From: Annona cherimola | Lineage: Eukaryota > Streptophyta > Magnoliopsida > Magnoliales > Annonaceae | Direction: 5' to 3' | Length of the DNA: 64,000 nucleotides | Assembly (NCBI GenBank): GCA_030490835.1 | Contig: CM059975.1 | Span: 12,033,579-12,097,578, forward strand | Part shown: one piece after another, positions 37,100 to 49,638 of the stretch | Layout: the number at the start of each line of letters is the position of its first letter | Numbering within the stretch: position 1 is the first letter of the stretch | Position numbers and translations under genes: made by a program | The notes under the pieces: generated by a model | What the model was told of the DNA's origin: nothing | Seen by the model: the letters and a program-made list of their open reading frames with translations, nothing else | The model's database searches: none

Positions 37100-39617
37100 T
37101 ATAAAACAACGAACCCCAAACAAAGCACCCACTTCAGTCTCACCCAACCTCTCTCGTCTTCATCTCTCTCGTCTTCATCTCTACCTCCATTTTCTCGTCG
37201 ACGGCTACTCCGTTCTTGATTTCCGACGGCATAAATTCTGCCGGAGACTTCAATCTTCTCATTCCGCCTCTGCCTCTTTGTAATCTTTATCCTCTGATTT
37301 CCATTTTTGACACCCCCATTTACTGACGACAGTGGCTGGAGCTTCAATGAACAGCTCGAGCCTTGAATCTGCCATTTTCAAGCCTTCGATCAAGCTTCCG
37401 ACTAGGAACAAGCTTCAATCGAAAGTTTCAAAACCAGCTTTCAATCGAGCTTCCGATTAGGGACCAGCCCGCCAGCGACTTCATTCAAAGTCCTCCATTT
37501 TCAAGCCTTGGAACAGAGGTATATTTCTCATGCCATAGGAATCATTTTCCCTGAGAAAAATCGGGGCAAAAATTTCTGATTTCTTTCAAAAGTAACAAGA
37601 GCAATCATTCCATAGCTTTGGCTGTTGTAGAACATCTTAAATTGATTGCTTCAAGGAACTAATTGCAAGACGAAACGAAACCACAGATGGAATAGACGTG
37701 CTTTTGTTACCCTAACAATCATGCATCAAATAGACTTCACAAAAGATCGTGCAGTTTAACCAGACATACCTATTCAACTGTAATCAAATCCGAAACAACC
37801 CACCACTAAGACCAAACAGACACGTTAGAAGGATCCAAGTAAACAGAAATGAAAAGAGACTACGTTTCTTATTTCTATGGTTGTGTCTATTGAGTTTGCT
37901 GAGAAAATATTTTGGACGTTTGTACTTTGTACTTGGTTAGTAGATGTAGTTGTGATTTGGTTTGTGGATCATATTACTTGCGTAGTTTTGTTATTGGATT
38001 TTATATTTTTCAAATGTTGTAAGTGAATGTGAATCATATGATTAACATTATACTAATGTTTTTCTTGGTTTCTGTTTTGCAGATATATAGCATTTCAAAT
38101 ATCCAATGCAAACAACAACTGAACACAAAGTTGGATGTGGCTTCGCATAATTTTTGGAGGTAAGTACACAATTCCTTTGAAACTTCTTCAAATTATGATT
38201 CTAATTTGCATTATTTTCGAACTTCTGAGTTGTTGGTTTTCGTTGAAGAATTTGTCGTATTTTTTATAAAAATTGTTAGTATACTGGTTCAATACTGTTG
38301 TACCAGAGCCAGTTCCTTGATGATTGAAGAGTACGATAGGTGTATAGTAAGATGTAAAAAAATGATTAGAAAATGGGATAGTTATGGAGAGTGGAAAGTT
38401 TACGGAAATACCAAACATACTCTTGATACAAAATTGCTCCTTTTGTTCTTGTAAAGTGATCACATCCTTTTTAGAAATCACCACCTAGCTGCCGTTGATT
38501 GCCAGAAAATTACATTGTATTTATTGACCTGGCCATTGATTTGATGTCCATTGAAAGCTAGCAGAGTTCTTTTGACTTTTGAGTCGTTGTTTTCCATCCG
38601 ATTACACTGGTTAGAATTATAGATGTCTGGGTGCTGTATTTTGCATTAGACATCCAATATTCTTGTAAATGCCAAGCAACATTTAAAGGAATTACTAATT
38701 GTATTCTTGTAAATGCCAAGGGATTTTTTTGATTTTCCAACGTCTAAAAATAATTAAAAAATGTAAAAGCTATATATAGAAACTTTATGCTTAAGCCCAC
38801 ATATGAATCCCAAAAAATTTCATAAATTTTTTTTTGAAAAAAAGTTATGCACCCGAGTGCTCATAACTTCAGTGCACCTAGGTGCACTTGATCGGATTCC
38901 TCAAAAATGCTATTAAAAAAAGTAAATTAAAACTACTTTCTATAAAGTTCTACTCTACAGGCTGGCCCAGCCAAACAAAGTCTCATTTACCAACAACCAG
39001 GGCTGACCGACACGTCATTCCGAGAGCCAAATTCCGCATGCTTTAACATCCATTGCAAAGAGTAGAGGGGGCGAAGGAAGACAAAAACTGGAGGAAGAAA
39101 GTTAGTCTTTCTTTCTTCTGGCTTAGTGCTTTAACAAGGCTGAAATAATATTGTAAAGGCAAATGTATAAAGGAGATAAATGATATTTCTTCATTACACT
39201 ACAGTGATGGAAACTTGTTGTTTGGAGTATCTCATAAATATGCAGATGTAGTGTATTTATTTCATTGAATTCTGTCTGAGAGCTGTTTGAGGAAATGCTC
39301 ATTAGAAAAAATTGCACTGTTTCAAGTTTGTGAATGCTGTTTGTCAGTAAGAAAAGGAAATCCTCTTGTGGGTGCTGGTGAGATTATGAAAAGCGGTAGG
39401 CTTCATAGTGAACCCCACTGAACATCTTGCTTCAAATCTTTAGACTACTGGAGCCCACTTGATGAAAGTTGTTGTCAGTTGGCATGATGGATGAAAGACT
39501 CGCAATGTTGAGCTAATGCAATCAATAGATGAAATGGGTATTAATTTTGTTGCTACAGTATTAATGTGTGCTTGATGTTCCTACAGTCTTTTAGAAGGTT
39601 CTAGTATAATTCAAACG
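37100..39617 (+). promoter_or_regulatory. CCMH: Presumed spliced 5' leader of CCMH
   Basis: A CT-rich start zone at about 37130-37200 is followed by a donor (CAGAG|GTATAT, exon end 37518), a small exon at 38083-38159 between TTTTGCAG and GGAG|GTAAGT, and an acceptor CCTACAG at 39586 just before the CCMH ATG. The first exon carries an ATG at 37347 that opens a 36-codon upstream ORF ending in TAG at about 37456. Part of that exon (37375-37510) is an imperfect duplication (tcaagccttcgatcaagcttcc / ttcaatcgagcttcc). This could instead be a separate non-coding transcript. Confidence 0.4.
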
Positions 39618-42600
39618 ATGGCGAGCGAAGAGGACGCAGTGAAGAAGGTTCAATTGGTGGAAGCTCGGGCTCGGAATATTAGCCATAATGTCCGCTGCAC
39701 TGAGTGTGGAAGCCAGTCCATAGAAGACTCACAGGCAGATGTTGCCATTCTTCTCAGAAAGGTGCTAGCCATCATGTTCTTTTTAGAACCGATGTTTGCT
39801 TTTTCCAATTTCTCAGCAGGTCATGTTATTTGTTGCAGGTGGGTCCAGTGTGGTAGTGGATTGACCAGGAAAATTGAAAAAAATATGAGTTCTTAATTAT
39901 GTCTTCTCCTTGATTGAGAGAATGATCTGTATGAGTCTCAAGTAGGAAGAAAAGGAAGTTGGCAGTTAGAAATAACTGGTCGAGTCACATTGAGTCTCTC
40001 CATATCTTTCAACCATTGGTGTTGCCATCCCCATGATATCTCTGCCTATCCATTGAACACATTTCCTTGACTGTCAGGCCGTCCATCCAGGAAACCTCAG
40101 TTAGTTCGTCCTATTGTTAGGTGCAATATTCGCCTTTGGCTGTTGTGATACATGGTGAATCTGGTGATCAAATTTGATTCTGGGGTGTTTCCTGTAGTTC
40201 TCCTAATTCCCTGGACTATATCAGTGATGTTCATAATGCCCCATTTTTTATTTCTTATAATAATAATAATAATAATTATTATTATTATTATTATCCACTT
40301 CTAGGCTAGTTACACGCATAGAGATGCTGGCCTACCTCAAACTATGGTTGCTTACATTCAGGGAGAAGGAAGCTTATAAGTTAGATGAATAATCCAGTTC
40401 GAGGGATCCTTATTCTGGGTCTATATGAAGCTTACAGGTTAGATGGTTGCAGTCTTAGTGCATGTGACTCTGAGAAATTCCTGTTTGTGGAGAATGCAGT
40501 TCCAACCTTGAGGAGCTACATTCCTTGACATTTTCTCTAATCTGTCTCACTTAACTGGAACATTGGTCCTTTCTACTGCTGTCGTGTTTTTTCCTTAGTT
40601 TTACATCCTAGAATGGAGGCATGCAAATCCATCAATCACCATAAAGACTGATTTCACACTTGCAGATATGCGTGCAAACTGGGTCTGGTTGACCTGTGGT
40701 TCACTCCTAGCCAGACCCGTAAGTATTTTCATTACTTGAGATAGAGGGTTGCAAAACCTTACCTTAAAAAACAGGTCAAGTTAGATCCATCATGTCCAAA
40801 TCCAGATGGACCCATCCCGGCCCATATGTATTCATTTATTAAAAATTTGCAAACATATATTTTTCTCATTCTCATTTTCTTTTAAAGTTTTTGTATTATT
40901 TTTTTGTTAAATTCTCTAATTTAATTTTTAATAATATATGGTGTAATAATTAACATTTTTTTGAAAAAGTGTAATAATTAACATTTTTTTTTATTAAAAA
41001 ATAATTAACATTTAAGTTTGATATAAATGAGATTTTAGACTAAATAAGTATTTAAATACCAAAAATTCAAAATTGAACCAAATTTCCAACCTGGATGGTT
41101 AACCTCTGATTAACTGAACTTGACCTGATTTCAACGAATGTAGAGTTACGGTCAGGTTGACCTTATTCCAACCTGGTATAATATGAAAGTCCTTGGGCAC
41201 AAGATTTTGCAAAAAACGATTAGGGTTGGGTTAACCTTGACCCAGCTGGATTTGCATACCTACTTGCAGACATTGTTGGTTGATATGCATGGACCGTGGA
41301 GTTAAACTCTTAGACATAAAACATGAATCTAGTGAACCTCCCAATTGCTTAGACTAGCATCAAAATTGATTTGTGTCGACTGCCCATTAAATTTCTTTGT
41401 GATTCAGTTTCGTCTTATCAATGAATCTCAGTATGGTTGCAGATCTTGGTCATTTAGTAAAGTACAGTTTTTTTGTTTTTTTTTTTTATATATATTTTTT
41501 TTAAGATAAGTCTTTTCCATGGTACCATTTCTTCATGCACACAGGGATAATATCAGTCATTGAAGTGGTCTCTTTCCATAGCTGATATCTGGTGTGTTTT
41601 TGCAGCTGATTCGTGATGAAATCAAGGCTGGTAAGACAGACAAAGAAATATACAAAAAGCTTGAGGAGGATTTTGGAGAGACAGTGCTCTATGTCCCACG
41701 CTTTGATTATCAGACTGCTGCTCTGTGGTTATCACCAGTAAGTTCATGAAGATAGATTTTCTGTTTTGAGGTTTTGTAGATTTTTACAGGATAAAATGTC
41801 ACTGCTAGATGGGTAATGTGCATACCATAATTAATTATCATCATCTAAAGCTGCTTCCCACCCAACTGAGGTCAGCTCTATCATAACTAATGTATGGAAA
41901 AAATAACAAGTGAATGAACTTTGTCTTGCACGTTGTTGTTTTATTATTGTTATTATTAGTAGCAGTAGTAGTATTAGCATTACTACTACTACTACAACAT
42001 CAATGGAGACCACATGATGAGACCACACTCCTCTCAGGGTTTGAACCCAGGATTTCACTCATGCGCACAAGGATGTGAAACCAACATTACGACGTCAATG
42101 GAGACCACACTCCTCTCAGGGTTTGAACCCAGGATTACACTCGTGCACACAAGGATGTGAAACCAACCAGGCTATGCCTAGGTTCACTTGTCTTGCACGT
42201 TTCTAAATAAGAACGCTAGGGCCATTTGGAGGTTGAGTTCGATGACAATTTATCTTTATCCATCTCTCAGGCCCACCTGGAGGTGAAGTGCAATGACAAT
42301 TTATCTTTGTCTATGAGTTCCAGATTTTGCCACTTGGTTTTACTCATAGCTCCACCGGGGGTCTGCAGGAACCAGTGTCGAAGTTTCTGTATTGATTTTA
42401 CCACATATGTAGTTTCTTCTAGTCTCGTTAGAAGGCAATGCAACCCAATCTGACCAGGCCTCAAGTGGACACATAAGGCATTTTTGCATTTTTCTTGTTA
42501 TAGACAAATCTGCCTTTTAAATTCCTGTTAAAATGACTTGGGTTTCATCATCTAGTCAAAGACTGGGCACCTTGGAAAAAATTGATGTTTAGACTGATGT

Positions 42601-42914
42601 GCACATCAGTGATTATTTAATTGTTGTATGAGTTTTTTGTGCTGATTGCCCATTAGTGCTTCAAATGTGATTAATGGGAGCACATAAAAAGTGTGATATG
42701 CACATCAGTGATTATTTTTCAAATATTGTTGTATAAGTTGTGCTGATTGCCCAATAGTGCATCAAATGTAACTGATTGGAGCGCACAGAAATTATAAGTT
42801 TTCTCAAGATACCAAGGCTTTCTCTTAAAACCCAAAAGTTGATGCAAATATCAAAAGATGATTGATGATTGAAAGACGACGACGACGACGACGACGACGA
42901 AGGCATGAAGAGCC

Positions 42915-42946
<32 letters not shown>

Positions 42947-43277
42947 TTTTTGGAACATAATCCATCTTGATTGTGTCATGATCTCCTACGAGACACCTCA
43001 TGTTCCTTTTTCTGTTGGTTTGTGTTCTGTGCTCCTCTGTATGCTTTGTTTTCTTTTAATGCAACCATCTTGTGGACTAAAAAGGTTTACTTTCCAACTT
43101 TAGCTTATAGTTGCAGGAGCAGCTGCAGGTGTATGGGCTTATCAAAGGCACCACCGGAGAACCAACGTGCACATCATGGCATTAAACCTTGTGAGAGGTG
43201 TCCCATTAACTCCAAAAGAGAAGCAAACGATGCTCGAACTCTTGACTCCCCCTCCGCAACCGCCAGCAATGAAGTGA
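39618..43277 (+). CDS. CCMH: Cytochrome c-type biogenesis protein CCMH
   Basis: Coding exons 39618-39761, 41606-41737 and 43104-43277 are all phase 0 and give 149 residues (Arabidopsis CCMH, from memory, 159). CCMH is an inner-membrane mitochondrial protein facing the intermembrane space; with the CcmF modules it helps reduce apocytochrome c and present it for haem attachment. The redox motif RCTEC follows ARARNISHNV (residues 16-25) and precedes GSQSIEDSQADVAILLR. Exon 2 encodes LIRDEIKAGKTDKEIYKKLE and FGETVLYVPRFD..TAALWLSP. Exon 3 begins with a hydrophobic, Gly/Ala-rich segment (LIVAGAAAGVWAY), a likely membrane anchor, then NVHIMALNLVRGVPLTPKE. It ends PPPQPPAMK, lacking the basic C-terminal tail I recall in Arabidopsis. 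Introns are 1844 and 1366 nt and carry transposons. No cleavable presequence is seen, as in the family. Confidence 0.94.
40257..40293. repeat. Self-complementary TAA/TTA microsatellite
   Basis: About six TAA units pass directly into six TTA units, making a near-perfect palindromic AT tract in CCMH intron 1. Confidence 0.85.
40667..41262. mobile_element. hAT-type MITE, family E, in CCMH intron 1
   Basis: The exact 8-bp duplication CTTGCAGA stands at 40659-40666 and 41263-41270. Termini TATGCGTGCAAACTGGGTC and, in reverse complement from the right, TAGGTATGCAAATCCAGC are imperfect inverted repeats. Subterminal words GGTCTGGTTGACC, GGTCAAGTTAGATCC and GGTTGACC/GGTTAACC recur at both ends. No coding capacity. 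Confidence 0.8.
41935..42195 (-). mobile_element. tRNA-derived SINE, partly duplicated
   Basis: Read on the - strand from 42184 leftwards: TAGCCTGGTTGG (A-box-like), then GGGTTCAAACCC (B box), then a body ending near 41940 in GTA/TTA-rich simple sequence like a SINE tail. The B-box unit (CACATCCTTGTG..CCTGGGTTCAAACCCTGAG) occurs twice, at about 42015-42090 and 42095-42165, so the body is tandemly duplicated. Inside CCMH intron 2. Confidence 0.6.
42874..42956. repeat. GAC microsatellite next to a 41-base C run
   Basis: About eight GAC units (42876-42900) are followed 15 bases later by an unbroken run of 41 C (42916-42956). Both are inside CCMH intron 2. Such a run is unusual and is also where assemblies err. 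Confidence 0.9.
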
Positions 43278-43839
43278 GGTCAATCATGGCAGTCGCGTTT
43301 GGCTCTAATGGTGCTCGATATCTTTAATGAAATTTTAATCTTTTCCAAGATGAGATTCTTCTTTTTGGGCGTCCACATTGATGGCGGTGCTGGGCATTTA
43401 AAACAGAACTGCGACTTCGATATTTTTATAGAAATATTGCAACTTTGATATTTTGGTTTGACATGTTGTTATGTAAAGTATATCTAAAACAAATGCACGC
43501 CATAAATTTTTTTTTCTTTTCCCCTCCACTCTACGTTGCTCTAGGAAGCTTCCAAGAACCATCATAGCTTTTATCCTATCTTTGTTATTTCCAAGGGTGT
43601 TTTCCCAAACGAGCAGTTGGTCATTCTCCATGAAATTAGATTTTTGATATGTCAGAATGCAATATCCTGTAACGGATCTTCTTGAATCTGGATATGCTAA
43701 CCAATGTGGCATTATAATAAGCTTTTTTTTTTTTAATTCTCTGTATTTACAACTCAACTAAGTACATATTGCAATCCTAACTACCAGGGTATAAATTTGT
43801 TAATGTTACGAACAAGGTAGCTATGAAGATATTATTCTG

Positions 43840-43950
43840 AAGAAATGAAAGAGAGACTTTCCCTGATGAGTCTTGAAGCTTGGACCTGGGCACTTTAGGT
43901 GAAATTCTTTGCCAGTTGTGCTAGTCATGTGCTAGCAATTATAATAAGCT
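43840..43950 (-). mobile_element. SINE-like segment downstream of CCMH
   Basis: On the - strand, TAGCACAACTGGCAAAG (A-box-like) precedes CCAGGTCCAAGCTTC (B-box-like) with normal SINE spacing. Tail and target duplication were not identified. Confidence 0.45.
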
Positions 43951-43980
43951 TTTAATTCAAAACTATTTTTTAGCATATGA

Positions 43981-44270
43981 GACTGTATTTGGCAATAAGT
44001 AAAAAATGTAAAGTTAAAATTTTTTAATATAATTTTTTTCATTTTTTGTAATTATTTTATTTTTAATTACTTTTTTATATTTTTTATATAGTTACTCTAT
44101 TTTTCAATCATTTCTACACAACTACTAATACAATCAGTTTATTTATTTTAACTTTATTTTTTTTACTTCTCATTATTATTCTTAACATATTATATTATTT
44201 TTTTCTAATTAAAAAACTTCTATAGTAATAATTTTTCATTCAAAAGTTTTATTACTTTCTAAGCACACTC
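43981..44270. mobile_element. Tourist-like MITE
   Basis: Left GACTGTATTTGGCAATAAGTAAAA, right GTTTTATTACTTTCTAAGCACACTC; AT-rich interior with the family phrases (taattacttttttat, caatcatttctacacaactac). Confidence 0.55.
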
Positions 44271-44571
44271 TGGAAGTACCGTTTTTTCAATATATGTTTT
44301 ATATATCTCAATATTTTATATTCAACATCCATGTGCGATTTCCTTAGATTGCTTATGAATTAACTTAGCAGATTTACTAACTAATTAATGTCACATCTTA
44401 TTATAGTTTAAGAACGAAGGAATTGTAATGGTTGGACTTGTGATGATCGAATAGATATCAATTTCAATCAAGGCGAGTTTCTCTTTTACTCTTTCCTGAA
44501 CTTTTTTACTTTAGCCTAGAAATAATGGAAAAACTTTTTATTTAATTTTTTGTTATTATTCCCTATATTAA

Positions 44572-44684
44572 GGGTCTGTTTGGCTTAAGTGTCTATAGCT
44601 ATTTTCTGGGAGAAGTAGCACTTCTGAACATTCAAAATTTTGAAAAGCGCTGGTAGCTATAAACAATGCACGGCCAAACTAGTC
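44572..44684. mobile_element. Short 113-bp MITE
   Basis: GGGTCTGTTTGGCTTAAG at the left and CGGCCAAACTAGTC at the right are imperfect inverted repeats. Related in its ends to the element at 63089-63290. Confidence 0.45.
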
Positions 44685-44715
44685 TTCAATCATTGTTTAG
44701 GGTATCACATATTTA

Positions 44716-44945
44716 AGGTGTGTTTATTTAATAATAAATTTTTTTAATCTAAAATTTTTCACTTTCATAACTATCTTATTTTTAATCTTTTTTTACATCT
44801 TACTCTACATATAATTAATATATTTTAACTGCATTATCTTTACTCTTCATGATTATCTCTATCATATTACTCTATTTTTTTCCATTCTACAAATTTTTAT
44901 GCTAAAATTTTTTTATTTAAAAGTTTTATCATTTTCCAAAACTTT
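44716..44945. mobile_element. Tourist-like MITE, decayed right end
   Basis: Starts AGGTGTGTTTATTTAATAATAAA just after TTTA and ends near GTTTTATCATTTTCC; the interior matches the family. Confidence 0.5.
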
Positions 44946-46403
44946 TTAAAATTTAGAGAAGATCCTAGCTTATAAATTTTTCTTCTAAATAGAAATATTA
45001 ATATCTTGTTACATATATTATCAAAATTTCAAAGCTCCTGCCGTTTAATAACTTACCGCTCTACTTTTTTAGTTGGAGCGGTTTTCGTTGCAACGCACAG
45101 CTGCCACCCACCTCCTACCTACCTACAAGTCGGTCTTTTAGCATTATCGGCGGATTTGATTTTTTTCGGTATAAAGTTTCATCCCCCCGGTATGCGTCTA
45201 CCAACAACCATGCTCTCCTTCTTTATTGTTTGTGAGAAGGAATTAAAAGCTATACTTCAATTATACTCTTGCTTTTATTTTAATAGTTAATAGAAAATTT
45301 ACTCTAAATATTATTTATAATATTTTAGAAACCCTTCTACTTATCTAATATAACTGTGCATATGCCTCATCTATAAATGTGTATAATTAATATAATAAAA
45401 TAATTTAATATTAAATATTAATTTTAAAGTTATATTTTCAATGTCTAAACCATCTAAAATATTATTTTTATTTGGATAAATAATTTTATAAAATATTATT
45501 ATATTCTAATATATGTAAATGAGTCTAAACATTTTTCTTAATTTATATATGAATATACTATTTTTGAGCAAATGTGATCATGCACGTATGAGATTTAAAT
45601 GAAGTTTGATTTCTTAAATAACCAAATAATGTTAAATACAGTAAATGAGTTAGATTTTACATCAAACATTAAAAACTTAAGATTTATTAAGTTACGCGGA
45701 TCGTGTCTAGAAGCGGTCCGCTTAAACACATCGCGAATTGCAGCGCATGATGGTGAGGTGAGGATGAAAATCAACTTGGCTCCACTCCAAGTCCTTTTTA
45801 CTTCGAAAGGAATTTATTCCTACCACGGCTTAGGACGCGAGCTGCTTATTATATTAAAAAATGTATATTTAACTAATAACGTAATTATTATATTGATAAA
45901 TGAATTTTTTATTGTATCACCTGCATTAGATGATCAGACATTTTATGAAGTGTACTTAAATGGAGGCGACAAAGTCACTATCTCTGCCTAACATTTAAAC
46001 CTTAAATTTTACACTCACACCACTGGGAAAGAAATTTTTAACTGATTATTTTTTTGCCGCATATATTCTTTTTTCTGATAATTGACAACTGTATTCTTAA
46101 ATAAATAGATATTTTAAACATAACTGAGGGTTTGCATTTTATATGGGTCGTCAAACCAACAGATTTGTATTTGAAACATTCGATGAAATTAGTTTTTGAT
46201 GGAAAATTTAGATGTCTAAGGAATTGTTATTGTAAATATATACCAAATTATATAATAAATATGATAAATAATTAAATATAGGTGATCTTGAAAAAAAAAA
46301 TGATTATTATGTACTTGGCCCTTGAATGGCACTGTCGGCCCAGGCATTTTCTGTAAACCAAAACCATGTACATGGAGAGTTATCCAAAACAGCCATGTGC
46401 GGT
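44946..46403. other. Intergenic DNA with an unassigned 130-codon ORF
   Basis: The ORF at 45599-45991 (+) has an ATG but no recognisable domain. Its middle (about 45690-45850) is more GC-rich than the flanks, so it may derive from an old insertion; I do not call it a gene. 45390-45520 belongs to the AT-rich dispersed repeat also seen at 1020-1165. Confidence 0.35.
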
Positions 46404-46411
46404 GTCGCATC

Positions 46412-46984
46412 TAGGGGTGTTAACGGATCGGGTTGAACGGGTTGGAGCCTAATCCTAATCCTAACCCATTTAATATATCTCAACCCTAATCCGTTTATTA
46501 ACCCATTTAAAAAACTTCAACCCTAACTCATTTACAACCCATTTAATAAATGGGTTAACGGGTTGTTAACGGGTTGTGTTTGTTACTAATTTTCATGCTA
46601 AAAATCTTCAATAGAATTTGTAAATTTAAATAAATTAAATAATTCGAAGCTAACGTACCTGAATTTAATTTTATTTAGCTTGAAAACATCAGTGACAATC
46701 TCAAGTCATCTCTTTAATGTCAATTCCTGTTATAAATATTATATATATATTATAATATATTATATTAAATGAGTTATATGGGTTGAATGGGTTGGACGAG
46801 TTAAATAAACGGGTTGGATGGGTTGACGGGTTGCGAAGCCTCAACCCTAATCCGTTTATTTAATTAAACGGTTGAACGGGTTGGCGGATCATAACCCATT
46901 TATTCAAAAATCCCAATCCAAACCCATTTATTAACGGGTTGAACGAGCGGGTTAACGGGTTGACCATGACCATTAACACCCCTA
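46412..46984 (+). mobile_element. hAT-type MITE, family A, copy 2
   Basis: Runs from TAGGGGTGTTAACGGATCGG to CCATTAACACCCCTA between identical GTCGCATC at 46404-46411 and 46985-46992. Nearly identical throughout to copy 1 at 36462, with only scattered substitutions and short length changes. Both ends carry arrays of GGGTTGAACGGGTT-like words. No coding capacity; a source of hAT transposase in trans is implied. Confidence 0.93.
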
Positions 46985-46992
46985 GTCGCATC

Positions 46993-49545
46993 ACATCCCT
47001 CAAATCTAAATGAGGATTGAGGCCTTATGGTTACATTTCTTATATGGTCTTTTTCTCGGACCATCATTGTTGTTTGTCTAAACGGTTATCTACGGGCGAA
47101 CGGAATAATGGGTTCCACTTCAATCGAGCCAGTTCAGAAATGCCAACTCTGGTGATAATGTTAAATTCACTCATTCATTGCCATTAAATTAATCATTCGT
47201 TTAATTAAGAAACTGAATTTTATCGCAATCCAATGTACGCAAGACCTCCATTTGGTAAAATTTTGAAATTATTGTAAAAAAAAACTGTTAGTTTAAAATC
47301 TAAAGAGTCTAAAATATTCTTTTTTTATTGCTGAATGATTATATAAATTATAATAATATTTTAATGAGCTCAACTTATATACTAATTACCATTTTACTTT
47401 AGTACTCCTAACTAATTTAAGCCTTATTTTGATAATTTTGTCAAATCTAATCAATTTATTATATTTAGTACTATTCGTTTTATTTTTTATTTATTTTTTT
47501 AAGAAAGGACCACTCCCCCAAATCCTCAACAATGAGGATAGAGAATCAAGGGGAAACAAAGCCCATAATATTTAAATAAAACTTGAGGAATCCTTATACA
47601 ATTGTGATTGAATACATGTTGGTGGAATTAACCACCATTCAAACAAAGCCTTTTGAGAAAATAATTTGTACATGTCAAGGCAGTGAGCTACCATATTGCC
47701 ATTCCTAAGGATATAAGAATAAGAAATTGCATTGAAACTGAATTCCAACTCTTTTACCTAAATACTAAAAAGTATTCTAATTCATAACTTGCATCATTCT
47801 TAAAATTAAGAATTACTTAAGCATGACTTTAAATCCATTAAAATGATTGATTTATTATAATAATACGTGAGGTCTCAATTTAATATCTAAACCATCTAAA
47901 ATAGTAATCCTATCCAGATGATGGCTTTATAAGATTTTATATATTTATACATATTTTAAAACATTTTTAAAGATGTGGCCTGTATATAACTTCAATTGAT
48001 ATGATTTTTTGTATTTAAGAAAAAAATAATACTAAATACAATATTTGGATTGAATTTTTGATAAAATCATCACGATGAGGCTCAATCTGAAAGTATCAAA
48101 GTAAATGGGTATTTCTCGATCTATAGAAGCTATAATTTACATATAATTATAAAGAGGATATGACTTACTCCATAATTCATATTAAGATTGGAATAATTTT
48201 TGTTACTATCATAAATATTGAAATAATTTTTGATATTATAATAAATCAAATGATTTTAAATAATGTCAATCACCGAAAATTTATTTTATTATTAAAATAG
48301 TCAATGCTGGTCTCTTCATCTACAAGACTTAGACCCAAAATCTAGCTTAAGAAAAATTGACATCTTTGTCATTGAACCAACCTTAAGAGTTAGTTACTTT
48401 GAAGTGCAACCCTAATAAATTTGGTGCACTTCTCTCATAGAATATTTATAGAAATTATTATTACTTCTAAAACAATTTAACACTTGTTTTCAAAATGTGG
48501 GCCACATATAAATGCGGCAAGTTTTATTGATGAGAATTAGTTGGAAAGTTATGAAACCTTTGGATAAGAAGTTTTCAATATAAAAATTTTTGAAATGAAA
48601 GAAAATACTATAATATAATAAGGATAATAACGATGAATATATAAAATATAGTTAAAATAAATATGTTAATTATACGGGTAATTGTGCATAAATAATTAAA
48701 AGTAAGATAGTTATATAAGAAAACATGAAGAAATGATTAAGAAATAGAACAACAGTAGAGAGTGAAAAATTTAAATGTACGTTCGCAAAGTGAAAAAAAT
48801 TTTAAATGAAAAGTTTTTAAAATAGAAGAAAATAATATAATATAATAGGGATAATAATAAGAAGTAAAAAGAGAATCTTGTCTAAGGCAGCTGGTTTCTC
48901 ATTGGGCAAATGTGCCCCCACATGTGTGACTCATGTTCGCTGACTACGCTCCTCAAAATAATAAAGTGTAAAATGAATAAAGTTAAAATAGATAGATAAG
49001 TTATATATTTAATTGTATAAAAATAATTGAATAGTAGGATAGTTGCTTAGGAAGATGTAGAAAAAATGATTACAAATAAGATAATTATGAAAAGTGAAAA
49101 ATTTATACTGAAAAATTTTAGTTTGAAAATTTTTATTGTTAAACACAAAAAGTTTTGATTGAAAAAGTTTTTAGTATAAATGAAAGTACCCGTAATAATT
49201 AAAAAAAAGAAACAAATATCGCGGGATGAAAACTTATCTTGGAAATTAAGACATATTTCATTGAAGAATATTGTATGGCTTTAAAAAGCTCCAAAAAATC
49301 TTTATACGTGTTACCCGCAGGGATGGATGGATGGATTCCACGTTTGCTACAGCGCGGCAGGATTACTGATAAAACTCAACCCAGTCATCACCCGTCAGCC
49401 GTGTAATTTCATTGGCTTCCCCTCTTCTCCCCGTCCCCACCAAAATCCGCGAAAACGTGCAGCGTTTGAATCTCCAGGCTCCAGCCCCGGACAGAGAAGG
49501 AAGGAAGAGGCAAAAAAAAAAAAAAAAGGAAAATTACAAATTGCC
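46993..49545. other. Intergenic DNA upstream of AAE13
   Basis: No gene. 48545-48860 and 48955-49180 are decayed copies of the Tourist-like family (phrases aaaagttttaa, gataataataa, gagagtgaaaaattt) and are interrupted at about 48870-48960 by a less AT-rich segment. From about 49320 the composition becomes balanced, consistent with the AAE13 promoter and leader. Confidence 0.45.

Positions 49546-49572
<27 letters not shown>
49546..49572 (+). repeat. GA microsatellite in the AAE13 leader
   Basis: About thirteen GA units, preceded by an A run at 49512-49526 and followed by GCGCGCGCTCGCG. GA tracts are binding sites for plant BPC factors, so it may act as a promoter element; this is inference. 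Confidence 0.8.
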
Positions 49573-49576
<4 letters not shown>

Positions 49577-49638
49577 CGCTCGCGTCACGGTAACTGCGAC
49601 AGCAGCTGCAGCCATTTATTTTATTGTCGTGGCTGGTG

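Noticed and set aside
45599..45991. 130-codon ORF as a gene
   Set aside because: No motif, no promoter or splice context, AT-rich codons at both ends; kept only as a note in the intergenic entry.
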